A DNA stretch of 64,000 nucleotides from Alcanivoracaceae bacterium (GCA_023146255.1 JAGLCJ010000001.1:69245-133244), one strand, 5' to 3'; counted from the stretch's first letter, positions 52,656-61,963 are shown. Made by a program: numbers and translations. The notes: generated from the letters alone by a model not told the origin.

Positions 52656-54316
52656 TCCTGTTTGGCCTGCCGTTTCTCGCGGCGGGTCTGGCGGTACTGG
52701 TGCTCAGTCCGCTGGATACGCTGCGGCTGCACTGGCTCAGTGGCAGCTGGGCGCAGGTGCCGGCCACCCTGCAAAACATTGATGTGGTCAGCTCGCGCAG
52801 CTCGGATTCCACCACCTACCGGATTGTCGGCAGCTACTCCTATAGCTTCTCCGGTCAGCGTTATCAGAACAGTCGCATCAGTTACGACACCGGCAGCGAC
52901 AATATTGGCAGCGACCACCACGGCATTGTCTCGCGCATCCAGAGCCGTCAGCAGCGCGGTGAGCTGACTGCCTGGGTCAATCCGGCGGACCCGCAGCAGG
53001 CGTTTCTGGTGCGTGAGCTGCGCTGGAAAAAGCTGCTGTTCAGCAGTGTGTTCGGCATTATCTTCGCCGGTATTGGCGCAGGCATGATGGTGTTTGGCGG
53101 CCGACGTTCGCCGGCTAAAGTGGTGCCGACAACCGGGTTGGCCGCGCCGATCTATTCCAGTGAAAAAAACAGCTACTGGATCTGGTGGGTGTTCGGTTCC
53201 CTGTTTCTGCTGATGCCGTTGCCGGCGCTGGTGGAATTGCCGGCGGAGCTGCGCAAGGGCAACTATCCGATCCTGTTCGTGCTGCTGTTCCCGCTGGCGG
53301 GCAGCTGGATTGTCTGGCTTGGTATTCGGGTATTTCGCAACTGGCGCCACTATGGCCCGCTGCCGGTGGAGATGGACCCGGCGCCGGGACAGGTGGGCGG
53401 GGATATTGGCGGCAGGATTCGTCTGCGCCTGCCGTGGCGAATGGAAAATCCCTATCAGCTCACCCTGCAGTGCCTGCGCTCAACCGTCAGCGGCAGTGGC
53501 AAGAATCGGCGCCGTAGCGAGTCACTGGTCTGGCAGCAGGAGCTGGTGCCGTTTGCCGAGGCCTGCGCCGAGGGCACCGAATTACGCTTTGTCTTTACAC
53601 CGCCGGATCATCTGCCGGAGAGCGAGGAAGCCGGCAACGACTACCATCTCTGGCGACTGTTACTGTCCGGCCCGGATAAACCGGTGAAGCTGGAGCGCAC
53701 CTACGAGCTGCCGGTGGCGAAGGGGGCGGCACGCTCGGCCATCAGCATGCCGGCCCGGCATATCGAGCAGCAAAGCGCACAGGCAAAAATCCGGGCGCTG
53801 GAATCCGCCGGCAGCCAGATCGAGCTGACCCAGCTCGGTGACGGTGTCCGCCTGCATTCGCCGTTCGGTTTGCATATGGGCATGAAGCTGACCCTGTTTC
53901 TGTTCGGCGTGGTGTTTGCCGGGGCGGCGGCGTTTCTCAGCTGGAAGGCGCTGGAGGAGGGCGGCATGCTCTGGCTGATGGCGGTGGTGTTCTCGCTGTT
54001 CGGCTACCCGATGGCGCTGGGCGGGCTGTTTACCGTGGGCCGCTCGCTGACCACGGAAATTCGCGCCGGGCAGGTGCGCACCGTGCGGCGCTGGTTCGGC
54101 CTGCCGCTGTGGCGGCGGAGCATGGCGCTTGGTCGCGCCGATCAGCTTGTTCTGACCGCCGGGGTAAAAAGCAATGATGGCCGCCGGCATACCGAGTACC
54201 TGCATCTTGTCGCGGTGGAGCAGGGCCGCAAGATCCGCCTGGCCGAGGATATCAGCGGCCGGGAAGCGGCCGAGGCCCTGCAGGCCAGCCTGATTCGCCT
54301 GCTGGGATTGCGCTGA
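52613..54316 (+). CDS. DUF3592 membrane protein
   Basis: A 567-residue membrane protein, largely uncharacterised. I place the start at GTG 52613 (MAGKKSENGRSWGVILFG), seven bases after GGGGAG; the frame is open much further upstream only because it runs over rrtA. A first transmembrane helix (about 14-32) is followed by the DUF3592 domain (WAQVPATLQNIDVVSSR, YSYSFSGQRYQNSRISY, AWVNPADPQQAFLVRELRW), further helices near 140-165, 190-210 and 215-240, a soluble region and a last pair of helices near 425-475. Overlap with rrtA suggests joint expression; functional relation unknown. Confidence 0.8.
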   Translation: MAGKKSENGRSWGVILFGLPFLAAGLAVLVLSPLDTLRLHWLSGSWAQVPATLQNIDVVSSRSSDSTTYRIVGSYSYSFSGQRYQNSRISYDTGSDNIGSDHHGIVSRIQSRQQRGELTAWVNPADPQQAFLVRELRWKKLLFSSVFGIIFAGIGAGMMVFGGRRSPAKVVPTTGLAAPIYSSEKNSYWIWWVFGSLFLLMPLPALVELPAELRKGNYPILFVLLFPLAGSWIVWLGIRVFRNWRHYGPLPVEMDPAPGQVGGDIGGRIRLRLPWRMENPYQLTLQCLRSTVSGSGKNRRRSESLVWQQELVPFAEACAEGTELRFVFTPPDHLPESEEAGNDYHLWRLLLSGPDKPVKLERTYELPVAKGAARSAISMPARHIEQQSAQAKIRALESAGSQIELTQLGDGVRLHSPFGLHMGMKLTLFLFGVVFAGAAAFLSWKALEEGGMLWLMAVVFSLFGYPMALGGLFTVGRSLTTEIRAGQVRTVRRWFGLPLWRRSMALGRADQLVLTAGVKSNDGRRHTEYLHLVAVEQGRKIRLAEDISGREAAEALQASLIRLLGLR

Positions 54317-54378
54317 CTCTGCTAGACTCGCAGCATTCGCCGGCCCCTGCGGCCGGCCCCCGAATTGCGGAGATATCC

Positions 54379-55926
54379 ATGAACAAGGATCGCCTGATCA
54401 TATTCGATACCACCCTGCGCGACGGCGAGCAGAGCCCCGGCGCCACCATGGACCGGGACGAGAAACTGCGCATCGCCCGGGCGCTGGAGCGGATGAAAGT
54501 CGATGTCATCGAGGCCGGCTTTGCCATCGCCAGTCAGGGCGATTTCGAATCGGTGAAAGCGATTGCCGAGACCATCAAGGATTCCACCGTCTGCTCACTG
54601 GCCCGGGCCAAGGAAGCGGACATTGACCGTGCTGGCGAAGCGCTGAAAAATGCCGCCAGTGGTCGCATCCATACCTTTATTGCCACCAGCCCGATCCATA
54701 TGCAGCACAAGCTGCGGATGCAGCCGGACGAAGTGATCGAAGCGGCAGTCAAGGCAGTGAAATACGCCCGCAACCTGTGCGCCGATGTCGAGTTTTCCTG
54801 TGAGGACGCCGGCCGCTCGGAAATCGATTTTCTCTGCCGGATTATCGAGCAGGTGATCGATGCCGGTGCCCGCACCATCAATATTCCCGACACCGTTGGC
54901 TATGCCATTCCCGAGCAGTTTGGTCACACCATCGGCCAGCTGATCGAGCGCATTCCGAACAGCCACAAGGCGGTGTTCTCGGTGCATTGCCATAACGATC
55001 TCGGCCTCGCCGTGGCCAACTCGCTGGCGGCGGTGCTGAACGGCGCCCGTCAGGTGGAGTGCACCATCAATGGTCTGGGCGAACGTGCCGGCAATGCCTC
55101 ACTGGAAGAAATCGTTATGGCGGTGCGCACCCGTGGCGATCTGTTCCCGGTGGAAACCGGCATCGACGCCACCGGCATCGTCCCGGCGTCACGACTGGTG
55201 TCGACCATCACCGGATTTCCGGTGCAGCCGAACAAGGCCATCGTCGGCGCCAATGCTTTTGCCCACGAATCCGGCATTCATCAGGATGGTGTGCTCAAGC
55301 ATCGGGAAACCTACGAAATCATGCGCGCCGAGGATGTTGGCTGGCACACCAACCGGATGGTGCTTGGCAAGCATTCCGGCCGTGCTGCGTTTCGTGCCCG
55401 GCTGGAAGAACTCGGCATCAGCTTCGATACCAATGAAGCGCTGAACGACACCTTCCAGCGCTTCAAGGATCTCGCCGACAAAAAACACGAAGTGTTTGAT
55501 GAAGACCTGCAGGCACTGGTCAGCGACGTCCAGCGCGCCACCGAGGAAGAGCGTTTCAAGCTGGTGCTGCTGGAAGCCGCTTCGAAAACCGGCGAAACCC
55601 CGGAAGCACGGGTGGTGCTGAATGTCGACGGCAACGAAGTGGAAGCGAAATCCGAAGGTGCCGGCCCGGTGGACGCGACCTTCCGTGCTATTGAGCAGAT
55701 TGCGAAAAGCGATGCTTCGCTGCAGCTGTATTCGGTCAACGCCATTACTTCCGGTACTGACAGCCAGGGTGAAGTGACTGTGCGGCTGGAGAAGGGCGGT
55801 CGTATCGTCAACGGCCACGGTGCCGATACCGATATCATCACCGCCTCGGCCAAGGCCTATCTCGATGCGCTGAACCATTTTGCTGCCGGTGTGCCGCGCG
55901 CCCACCCGCAGGCGGCGGATGTCTGA
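54379..55926 (+). CDS. leuA: LeuA, 2-isopropylmalate synthase
   Basis: First committed step of leucine biosynthesis: condenses acetyl-CoA with 2-oxoisovalerate. It has 515 residues. The catalytic TIM barrel shows FDTTLRDGEQSPGATM, NIPDTVGYAIPEQFG, HCHNDLGLAVANSLAA and the metal-binding HESGIHQDGVLKH. The C-terminal LeuA regulatory domain (about 390-500) is present, so leucine feedback is expected. A hairpin GCCGGCC-N5-GGCCGGC lies upstream at 54339-54357, and a -10-like TAGACT at 54323. No leucine-rich leader peptide is visible in the short upstream gap. Confidence 0.96.
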   Translation: MNKDRLIIFDTTLRDGEQSPGATMDRDEKLRIARALERMKVDVIEAGFAIASQGDFESVKAIAETIKDSTVCSLARAKEADIDRAGEALKNAASGRIHTFIATSPIHMQHKLRMQPDEVIEAAVKAVKYARNLCADVEFSCEDAGRSEIDFLCRIIEQVIDAGARTINIPDTVGYAIPEQFGHTIGQLIERIPNSHKAVFSVHCHNDLGLAVANSLAAVLNGARQVECTINGLGERAGNASLEEIVMAVRTRGDLFPVETGIDATGIVPASRLVSTITGFPVQPNKAIVGANAFAHESGIHQDGVLKHRETYEIMRAEDVGWHTNRMVLGKHSGRAAFRARLEELGISFDTNEALNDTFQRFKDLADKKHEVFDEDLQALVSDVQRATEEERFKLVLLEAASKTGETPEARVVLNVDGNEVEAKSEGAGPVDATFRAIEQIAKSDASLQLYSVNAITSGTDSQGEVTVRLEKGGRIVNGHGADTDIITASAKAYLDALNHFAAGVPRAHPQAADV

Positions 55927-55929
55927 GTG

Positions 55930-56655
55930 ATGAACGAGCGGCTGCGCCAGCGTTATCTGAAGCTGATGGGGTTCACCCCCTGGGTGGCGGTGACCGCGCT
56001 GCCCGGCGCGGCGCCGTCACCGCTGCGTGATGCCGGTGTCGTTGATGATGAGCTGGACGAGGTTACAAATGTAACCGCTTCCCCGGATCTGTCGGCGCTG
56101 CTGGCGGATACCAGCGCTGGTCAGGTTGCCGTACCGGCAATGGAGAAAAAAGCGGACAACCAACCTGCTGTCACTACATCGGTTGACAGGACGGTGGTTG
56201 AAAGTACGCAGTCGCTGACTTTTACCCTGCAGGCCCATCGCGGCAGCGACGTGCATCTGTGGGTGGAACAACAGCAAGCGGACGCCCCCGGCCTGACACG
56301 GGAAGAACAGCAACAACTGGCGGCGCTGTTGAAACTGTTTGATGGCAGCGTGCAAAGCGATCCCAAGCGTCTGGTCTGCGGCGCCACCGCCGGCAAACCG
56401 ATGACCGCCGAGATTGCCCGGCCGATGTTCGACCTGTTCCTGCGTCGCCTGCTTGGTCGCAACACCAGTGCAAAATTATTGCTGTGTGCCAGTGAGGCTA
56501 CCGTGCAGGCACTGTTCGGCAGCGAACGCTACCAGCCGGTGATGCGTGAGCAGATCACCATCCTGCCGGTCAGCACCCTGACGGAAATGCTTGCCGATCC
56601 CGCCGGCCACAAGCGCACCAGCTGGCAGGCCATGGTGACCCACGGGTTTGCATGA
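55930..56655 (+). CDS. HolD-like protein (candidate DNA polymerase III psi subunit)
   Basis: A 241-residue protein that I do not recognise by strong similarity. Its N-terminus RQRYLKLMGFTPWVAVTALPGA resembles the psi N-terminal segment (QLGITQWSLRRPGAL in E. coli), which contacts the clamp loader, and its C-terminal TEMLADPAGHKRTSWQAM recalls the psi ending. It is followed, by an ATGA overlap, by rimI, and then prfC; E. coli has holD-rimI-yjjG-prfC. It is longer than E. coli psi (137 residues) because of an inserted middle region. ATG at 55930 or GTG one codon earlier is possible. The function is inferred. Confidence 0.6.
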   Translation: MNERLRQRYLKLMGFTPWVAVTALPGAAPSPLRDAGVVDDELDEVTNVTASPDLSALLADTSAGQVAVPAMEKKADNQPAVTTSVDRTVVESTQSLTFTLQAHRGSDVHLWVEQQQADAPGLTREEQQQLAALLKLFDGSVQSDPKRLVCGATAGKPMTAEIARPMFDLFLRRLLGRNTSAKLLLCASEATVQALFGSERYQPVMREQITILPVSTLTEMLADPAGHKRTSWQAMVTHGFA

Positions 56656-57149
56656 CAACGCTGCACGCCGGCTGCCTGCTGCGGCCCATGACCGAAGCCG
56701 ACCTGCCAGATGTGGTGGCGATTGAAGACGCCACCCAGCCGACACCCTGGTCGGCGCAGGTATTTCGTGACTGTTTCGGTTCCCATTACGACTGCCGGGT
56801 GGTGGAGCGTGACAATGCCATCATCGGTTTTGTCGTGCTCTCCTCCGTGCTCGATGAAGCGCACCTGCTGAATATTGCCGTGGCGCCCGCCATGCAGCGC
56901 CGCGGTATTGCCTGGGCGGTGCTGAAGGAAATCATTCCCGAATATCAGGCACGGGCACTGCGCTATCTCTATCTGGAAGTGCGGGAAAGCAATGTCGGTG
57001 CGCAGGCGCTGTATGCACACCTGGGTTTCCAGAATGTCGGCCAGCGCAAGCATTATTACCGCACCCGTGACGGCCGCGAAAACGCCGTGCTGATGATGCT
57101 CGACCTTTCCACTGTGTTGGAGCGGCTGATCAGCCGCGAAAGGTTTTGA
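56652..57149 (+). CDS. rimI: RimI, ribosomal protein S18 N-acetyltransferase
   Basis: GNAT acetyltransferase that modifies the N-terminal alanine of ribosomal protein S18. It has 165 residues (E. coli 148). Visible are MTEADLPDVVAIED, the acetyl-CoA loop in LLNIAVAPAMQRRGIAWAVLKEI, and LEVRESNVGAQALYAHLGFQNVGQRKHYY followed by the catalytic-loop region GRENAVLMML. The last ten codons (57117-57146, LERLISRERF) and the stop lie inside a paired-palindrome repeat, which explains the longer C-terminus. Overlaps the HolD-like gene by ATGA. Confidence 0.95.
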   Translation: MTTLHAGCLLRPMTEADLPDVVAIEDATQPTPWSAQVFRDCFGSHYDCRVVERDNAIIGFVVLSSVLDEAHLLNIAVAPAMQRRGIAWAVLKEIIPEYQARALRYLYLEVRESNVGAQALYAHLGFQNVGQRKHYYRTRDGRENAVLMMLDLSTVLERLISRERF

Positions 57150-57178
57150 AAATATCGCCGTCGGTCGACGGCTCCTAC
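57116..57178. repeat. Paired-palindrome repeat, copy 2 (overlaps the end of rimI)
   Basis: Runs from GTTGGAGC (57116) to GCTCCTAC (57171). It contains GCGGCTGATCAGCCGC (perfect palindrome), a spacer GAAAGGTTTTGAAAATATC, and GCCGTCGGTCGACGGC (near-perfect). Same orientation as copy 1. Its left arm is translated as the rimI C-terminus. Confidence 0.82.
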
Positions 57179-57189
57179 AGCAGATCGGG

Positions 57190-57726
57190 TTACAGGGAAT
57201 TCTTGCTGATGTCCTGCAGCGCCGACGGCAGCGCTTCCAGCGACGGGCTGATCACATCCCGCAGCACCCGCTCGACCGCCGGCATGATGGTCCGTGATAA
57301 CAGCTTCGGCACCCCCGGCAATTCATGCGGGCTGACCTCCAGATCGGCAATGATCTGCATGCGGGTGTGCTGGCCCTGATCGGCCAGCAGAAAGCAGCCG
57401 CGGCAACTGAACAGCTCGCGCAGCCCCTCACTGTAGAACAGGAACTCGACCCGCCGATGGTCGTGGTGCCAATGGGTGTCGGAGCGTACCTCGTCGAGCA
57501 GATCGCGCAGAAACGGCCGAGCCACCGCCGGCACCACGGCCTGATCGATCCCCCAGGCATAATCGATCTGCGCTGGCGTCAGCCCGCTGTCGCGGCGCTC
57601 CAGCTCGCGGATATGACGAACATTGGGCAGGCCGGCATGCAGCCGGCACAGGTCCTCATGCAGCGACTGCCAGGCGGCGTCGAGATCAATGCTGATGACC
57701 TGATCAAAATGCAGGGCAATGGTCAT
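57190..57726 (-). CDS. Uncharacterised protein, possibly SRPBCC-like
   Basis: A 178-residue protein that I cannot place in a named family with confidence. It has no signal peptide or membrane segment, is rich in charged and aromatic residues, and opens MTIALHFDQVISIDLDAAWQSLHEDL, a pattern compatible with a START/SRPBCC ligand-binding fold (strand, then helix with a Trp), followed by mixed strands (WHHDHRRVEFLFYSEGLRELF, QHTRMQIIADLEVSP) and a long C-terminal helix (PAVERVLRDVISPSLEAL). That fold is my inference. It is flanked by two copies of the palindromic repeat. It occupies the place of yjjG in the E. coli order but is not a HAD phosphatase. Confidence 0.7.
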   Translation of the reverse strand: MTIALHFDQVISIDLDAAWQSLHEDLCRLHAGLPNVRHIRELERRDSGLTPAQIDYAWGIDQAVVPAVARPFLRDLLDEVRSDTHWHHDHRRVEFLFYSEGLRELFSCRGCFLLADQGQHTRMQIIADLEVSPHELPGVPKLLSRTIMPAVERVLRDVISPSLEALPSALQDISKNSL

Positions 57727-57824
57727 GTCTACTGCCTGTCCCCGGTTGTTATGTTATCGGTTGGCTCGCTCCCTGCGCGGGCTCCATTGGACCGAAAATC
57801 GGCCCGGCTTGCCACCCCGAACCC

Positions 57825-57879
57825 GTAGGAGCCTTAGACCGACGGCGAAGGGCTTTCGCGGCTGATCAGCCGCTCCTAC
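57825..57879. repeat. Paired-palindrome repeat, copy 3 (inverted relative to copies 1 and 2)
   Basis: Bounded by GTAGGAGC (57825) and GCTCCTAC (57872), with CCC/GGG extending the arms. It contains a degenerate palindrome GCCTTAGACCGACGGC and the perfect GCGGCTGATCAGCCGC seen in copy 2, here in opposite order. It lies 70 bp before prfC. Confidence 0.82.
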
Positions 57880-57946
57880 GGGGGAGCGGCGGCCATCTGA
57901 AATCGCTATACTGCCGGCCTTTATTGCCGACCCCAGCCCGAGAGCC

Positions 57947-59524
<1,578 letters not shown>

Positions 59525-59534
59525 AGCGGGGACA

Positions 59535-60524
59535 TCAGCCCGGTCTGTCCACCGGGCTGATCACTCCCAGCCCGCCGCGATTCATGACATGCAGATAGCG
59601 CTGGGTGGTACTCACATCAGAGTGGCCAAGTAATTCCTGTACCGTGCGGATGTCGTAACCCGCTTCGAGAAGGCGGGTGGCGAAGGAGTGGCGGAAGGTG
59701 TGCGGGCCGCACAGTTTGGTGATGCCGCACTGTTGTCTGGCAGCTTTGATTTTCTTGCGGATAGTGTCCGGGTGATGGTGGTGTCGCCGGACTATGCCTG
59801 TTTGCGGGTCTACGGCGGGCTCCTTTGAAGGGAAGATAAACTGCCAGCCAAGCTGACTGGCCTCGCCGGAATATTTCCGGGCCAATGCATAGGGCATCCA
59901 GGCTGGGCCAATGCCTTGCTTGCGATCCATCTCGTAGTATTTCTCTGCAATATGGATCTGTACCTTAATGCGCTCGCTCAGTGAATCCGGCAGCATAGTC
60001 ACTCGATCCTTGCCCCCTTTCCCCTCGCGGACAATGATCTGGCGCTGACCAAAATCAATATCCTTTATCCGAAGCCGTAGCATTTCTGACACCCTTAGGC
60101 CGGCGCCATACATTATTTCGGCCATAAGACGATACGGGTCCTGCAACTGATCGATCAGCGCACGAGCCTCGGTATCGGTGAACACCACGGGCACTCTGGC
60201 ATGTTTCGAAGGCTTTCTGAAAGCAAGGTCAGGGTAGTCAATCTTGAGAAACTTCCTGTAAAAGCAGTTCAATGCGTTCAGGGCGATCTTCTGAGTGGCG
60301 GTGCTGCAATTTCGTCGTGCGCTGAGATGAGTAAGGAATGCTTCAATCTCTGGCGCGCCCATCTCTCTGGGATGCCTGCGGCCATGGAAACGAATATAGG
60401 CCAGTACCCAATGCACATAAGTCTGCTCAGTGGTATAGCGGTAGTTCTGTGCACGCATCCATGTCCTGAACTGGTCCATAAGCCTCGGTGGCTTGGCGGG
60501 CAGGGCTGAAGGTATGTCGTCCAT
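59535..60524 (-). CDS. intI: Integron integrase IntI
   Basis: Tyrosine recombinase of the integron subfamily (329 residues). Catalytic residues are R144 (GAGLRVSEMLRL), H275 and R278 (CGPHTFRHSF), H301 (LLGHSDV) and the nucleophile Y310 (TTQRYLHV). The integron-specific additional segment that reads attC hairpins is present at about 205-232 (GIGPAWMPYALARKYSG then QLGWQFIFPS), as is the C-terminal HVMNRGGLGVISPVD. No frameshift or stop is seen, so the integrase is probably active. I find no clear LexA box upstream, unlike many SOS-controlled intI genes. Confidence 0.96.
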   Translation of the reverse strand: MDDIPSALPAKPPRLMDQFRTWMRAQNYRYTTEQTYVHWVLAYIRFHGRRHPREMGAPEIEAFLTHLSARRNCSTATQKIALNALNCFYRKFLKIDYPDLAFRKPSKHARVPVVFTDTEARALIDQLQDPYRLMAEIMYGAGLRVSEMLRLRIKDIDFGQRQIIVREGKGGKDRVTMLPDSLSERIKVQIHIAEKYYEMDRKQGIGPAWMPYALARKYSGEASQLGWQFIFPSKEPAVDPQTGIVRRHHHHPDTIRKKIKAARQQCGITKLCGPHTFRHSFATRLLEAGYDIRTVQELLGHSDVSTTQRYLHVMNRGGLGVISPVDRPG

Positions 60525-60683
60525 GATTGGCTCCGTAGTGGAAAAGAAAAAGCCTGCACCCGACTGGGCAGCTTTTCACCGGCGACTGGCTGAAACTGCT
60601 GTAATACCGCTCGGGTATTGATGTAACTATTGGATATTTAAGGAAATGGGTTGCGTGATATTGCAATGACATCATCGCGGATT

Positions 60684-60701
60684 ATGTAGAAGCATCTACA
60701 T
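60684..60701. promoter_or_regulatory. Perfect 7-bp-arm palindrome in the intI-attI interval
   Basis: ATGTAGA-AGCA-TCTACAT is an 18-bp inverted repeat, 160 bp from the intI start and 133 bp from the attI core. Its size suits an operator for a dimeric regulator of intI or the cassette promoter, but no factor is identified. Confidence 0.4.
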
Positions 60702-60824
60702 TTGCCAGCCAGATACTATTTCAGGTGGCCAAGTAACCCATTGATGTGAATAATCTTTCAATCCCGACTCGACAAACCCGGCCGGGCATTAAGCCGGACC
60801 AGCGTTATGTCGACGTTTCTAATG

Positions 60825-60837
60825 AATACAGCTGTTA
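60825..60837 (+). repeat. attI-like 13-bp direct repeat, left copy
   Basis: AATACAGCTGTTA, identical to 61192-61204. The left copy continues into GTTAGGC and the right copy into GTTATGT. The pair brackets the first cassette-like unit. Confidence 0.75.
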
Positions 60838-60845
60838 GGCCATTT

Positions 60846-61193
60846 ATGGATACAACCAAACCACTGACCGTCGAGGAAATTCGCTCCGGTACTTCGGCGG
60901 CCATTGAGTGTCGTCGCGTCATGGCGTGGCATGCGATTCAGGTAGGTGGGTTTATGGCAGGGGTTGGCATTCTGCTCGTTGGTTCGGGCTATCTCGCCCA
61001 AGGCCAAGTCTCACCTTGGGCTTTCTTGCTTCCGGTTGCGTTTGTTGCAATCGCTGTGCCCAACCCACTCCGACAAGTGTTGCGCCTGTCGCGGTTGGTG
61101 AGGGAGCTTGAGGCGGCTGAGCGTACGGTGGCCGCAGGTGGGGTTGTTCGTATGCAAGATATTCCATTGCTTGAGCGGTTGCCAGTGGCCTAA
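60846..61193 (+). CDS. Cassette 1 hypothetical membrane protein
   Basis: A 115-residue protein of unknown function in the first unit after attI. Two adjacent transmembrane segments (about 33-55 and 58-75: GGFMAGVGILLVGSGYLA, WAFLLPVAFVAIAV) are followed by a charged helical tail (RQVLRLSRLVRELEAAERTV). I chose ATG 60846 because it lies inside the unit; upstream in-frame ATGs at 60807 and 60822 would make the gene cross the attI core. Its stop codon overlaps the right copy of the 13-bp repeat, and no attC separates it from cassette 2. Confidence 0.6.
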   Translation: MDTTKPLTVEEIRSGTSAAIECRRVMAWHAIQVGGFMAGVGILLVGSGYLAQGQVSPWAFLLPVAFVAIAVPNPLRQVLRLSRLVRELEAAERTVAAGGVVRMQDIPLLERLPVA

Positions 61194-61204
61194 TACAGCT
61201 GTTA
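61192..61204 (+). repeat. attI-like 13-bp direct repeat, right copy
   Basis: Second AATACAGCTGTTA, at the boundary between cassettes 1 and 2. It holds the core GTTATGT but no attC-type inverted repeat upstream. Confidence 0.75.
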
Positions 61205-61210
61205 TGTGTG

Positions 61211-61507
61211 ATGGATAGATCGGCTCTCATAATTCATATAACAATTTGCCTTGTGGCGGGTGGAGTGATTTCTTACTTTTCATCGGCGAATTGGTTCGCG
61301 GCTTCTTTCTGGGTCTCGGCGGCACTTTACATTAATGGATCAATAGCATATGTCGAAGACGGCCTGCCTGGTGGTTTTGACAATCCTAATGGACAAGATA
61401 CTCCAGAATACGCGCGTGGGCGTGGGGCATCGTGGTTTGCGTTAAAGTCTTTAGGGGTGGCAGTGGCGCTTGCTATGGCGGGCGCGGCTATTCAGTGGTA
61501 TCTATAA
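61211..61507 (+). CDS. Cassette 2 hypothetical membrane protein
   Basis: A 98-residue protein of unknown function. Two transmembrane segments at about 5-42 (ALIIHITICLVAGGVISYF, FAASFWVSAALYI) and one at about 75-95 (ALKSLGVAVALAMAGAAIQW) flank a short polar segment with DGLPGGFDNPNGQDTPEYARG. The start lies 10 bp after the core site, typical for a cassette; a GTG one codon earlier is possible. The ribosome site is weak. It ends 20 bp before a long-type attC. Confidence 0.7.
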   Translation: MDRSALIIHITICLVAGGVISYFSSANWFAASFWVSAALYINGSIAYVEDGLPGGFDNPNGQDTPEYARGRGASWFALKSLGVAVALAMAGAAIQWYL

Positions 61508-61526
61508 ATGGGCTCGGCAAACTCAC

Positions 61527-61631
61527 ACATAACAATGAGCTGCACCGGATAAATTTCCGCTGTCACCTTTTGTGCATGGAGCCGCACAAAAGCCGCCATC
61601 GCAAATTTACCCGGTGAGCATGGCGTTAAAG
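61527..61631 (+). repeat. attC of cassette 2 (long type)
   Basis: Core TAAC at 61530 and GTTA at 61625 give 99 bp. Arms TGCACCGGATAAATTT and AAATTTACCCGGTGAGCA pair; the inner part folds on CTTTTGTGC/GCACAAAAG. About 92% identical to the attC sites at 62612 and 63057. Confidence 0.9.
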
Positions 61632-61642
61632 GCCTTACTCCG

Positions 61643-61891
61643 GTGTTCTTGGGTTTGGTGTTTGGCCGCAATTTCGGGGTTGCCGGCAGGCCGAAAACAC
61701 CCGCCAGTCAGTCATCGGTTTTGACTGGTATTTCGGTGTTCAGTCCGCGGGGCAATCCGGCGCATCCTCCGGGCAATTTCGGCCCATTCAGTGTTCTGGT
61801 TCCTGGCGCCATGGGTCATGCTGGTCCAAAGTATCGGGAGTTGGCATTCAGGTTGGGTGCCGGAATGAATTGCCGGGTAACCGGCATTTAA
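61643..61891 (+). CDS. Cassette 3 short open frame (doubtful)
   Basis: An 82-codon frame starting at GTG with no clear ribosome site, ending in the R'' box of its attC. The product (MFLGLVFGRNFGVAGRPKTP at the start, Pro/Gly-rich middle, FSVLVPGAMGHAGPKYRELA) has no recognised family. It fills the cassette between core site and attC, the usual position for a gene, but composition is odd. The cassette may instead be non-coding. Confidence 0.35.
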   Translation: MFLGLVFGRNFGVAGRPKTPASQSSVLTGISVFSPRGNPAHPPGNFGPFSVLVPGAMGHAGPKYRELAFRLGAGMNCRVTGI

Positions 61892-61963
61892 CCAGTCGCA
61901 TCAGGACGCGGCCTGCGGCCGCTGGACGCCCTTGACAGGGCGCCCCTGTGCTCAGCGTTATAA
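61886..61963 (+). repeat. attC of cassette 3 (short type)
   Basis: R'' box ATTTAAC at 61886 and R' core GTTATAA at 61957. In between, GGCCTGCGGCC and CGCCCTTGACAGGGCG form inner hairpins; the total is 78 bp. Unrelated in sequence to the long attC sites. Confidence 0.8.

Larger units (their letters stand above)
60525..60840 (+). other. attI recombination site region and intI/cassette promoter region
   Basis: Non-coding interval between intI and the first cassette. The expected crossover is in GTTAGGC at 60834-60840, which fits the GTTRRRY core, preceded by AATACAGCT. A second core-like GTTATGT lies at 60804. Integrase accessory sites and the cassette promoter should be here, but I could not find a convincing -35/-10 pair or LexA site. 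Confidence 0.7.

Noticed and set aside
60525..60640. LexA (SOS) box upstream of intI
   Set aside because: I looked for CTGT-N8-ACAG near the intI start and found no acceptable match.
60804..60810. GTTATGT as the attI crossover point
   Set aside because: The core at 60834 (GTTAGGC) fits GTTRRRY better and is part of the 13-bp sequence repeated at the next unit boundary. The 60804 copy may be an accessory core, so I left it as a secondary candidate.
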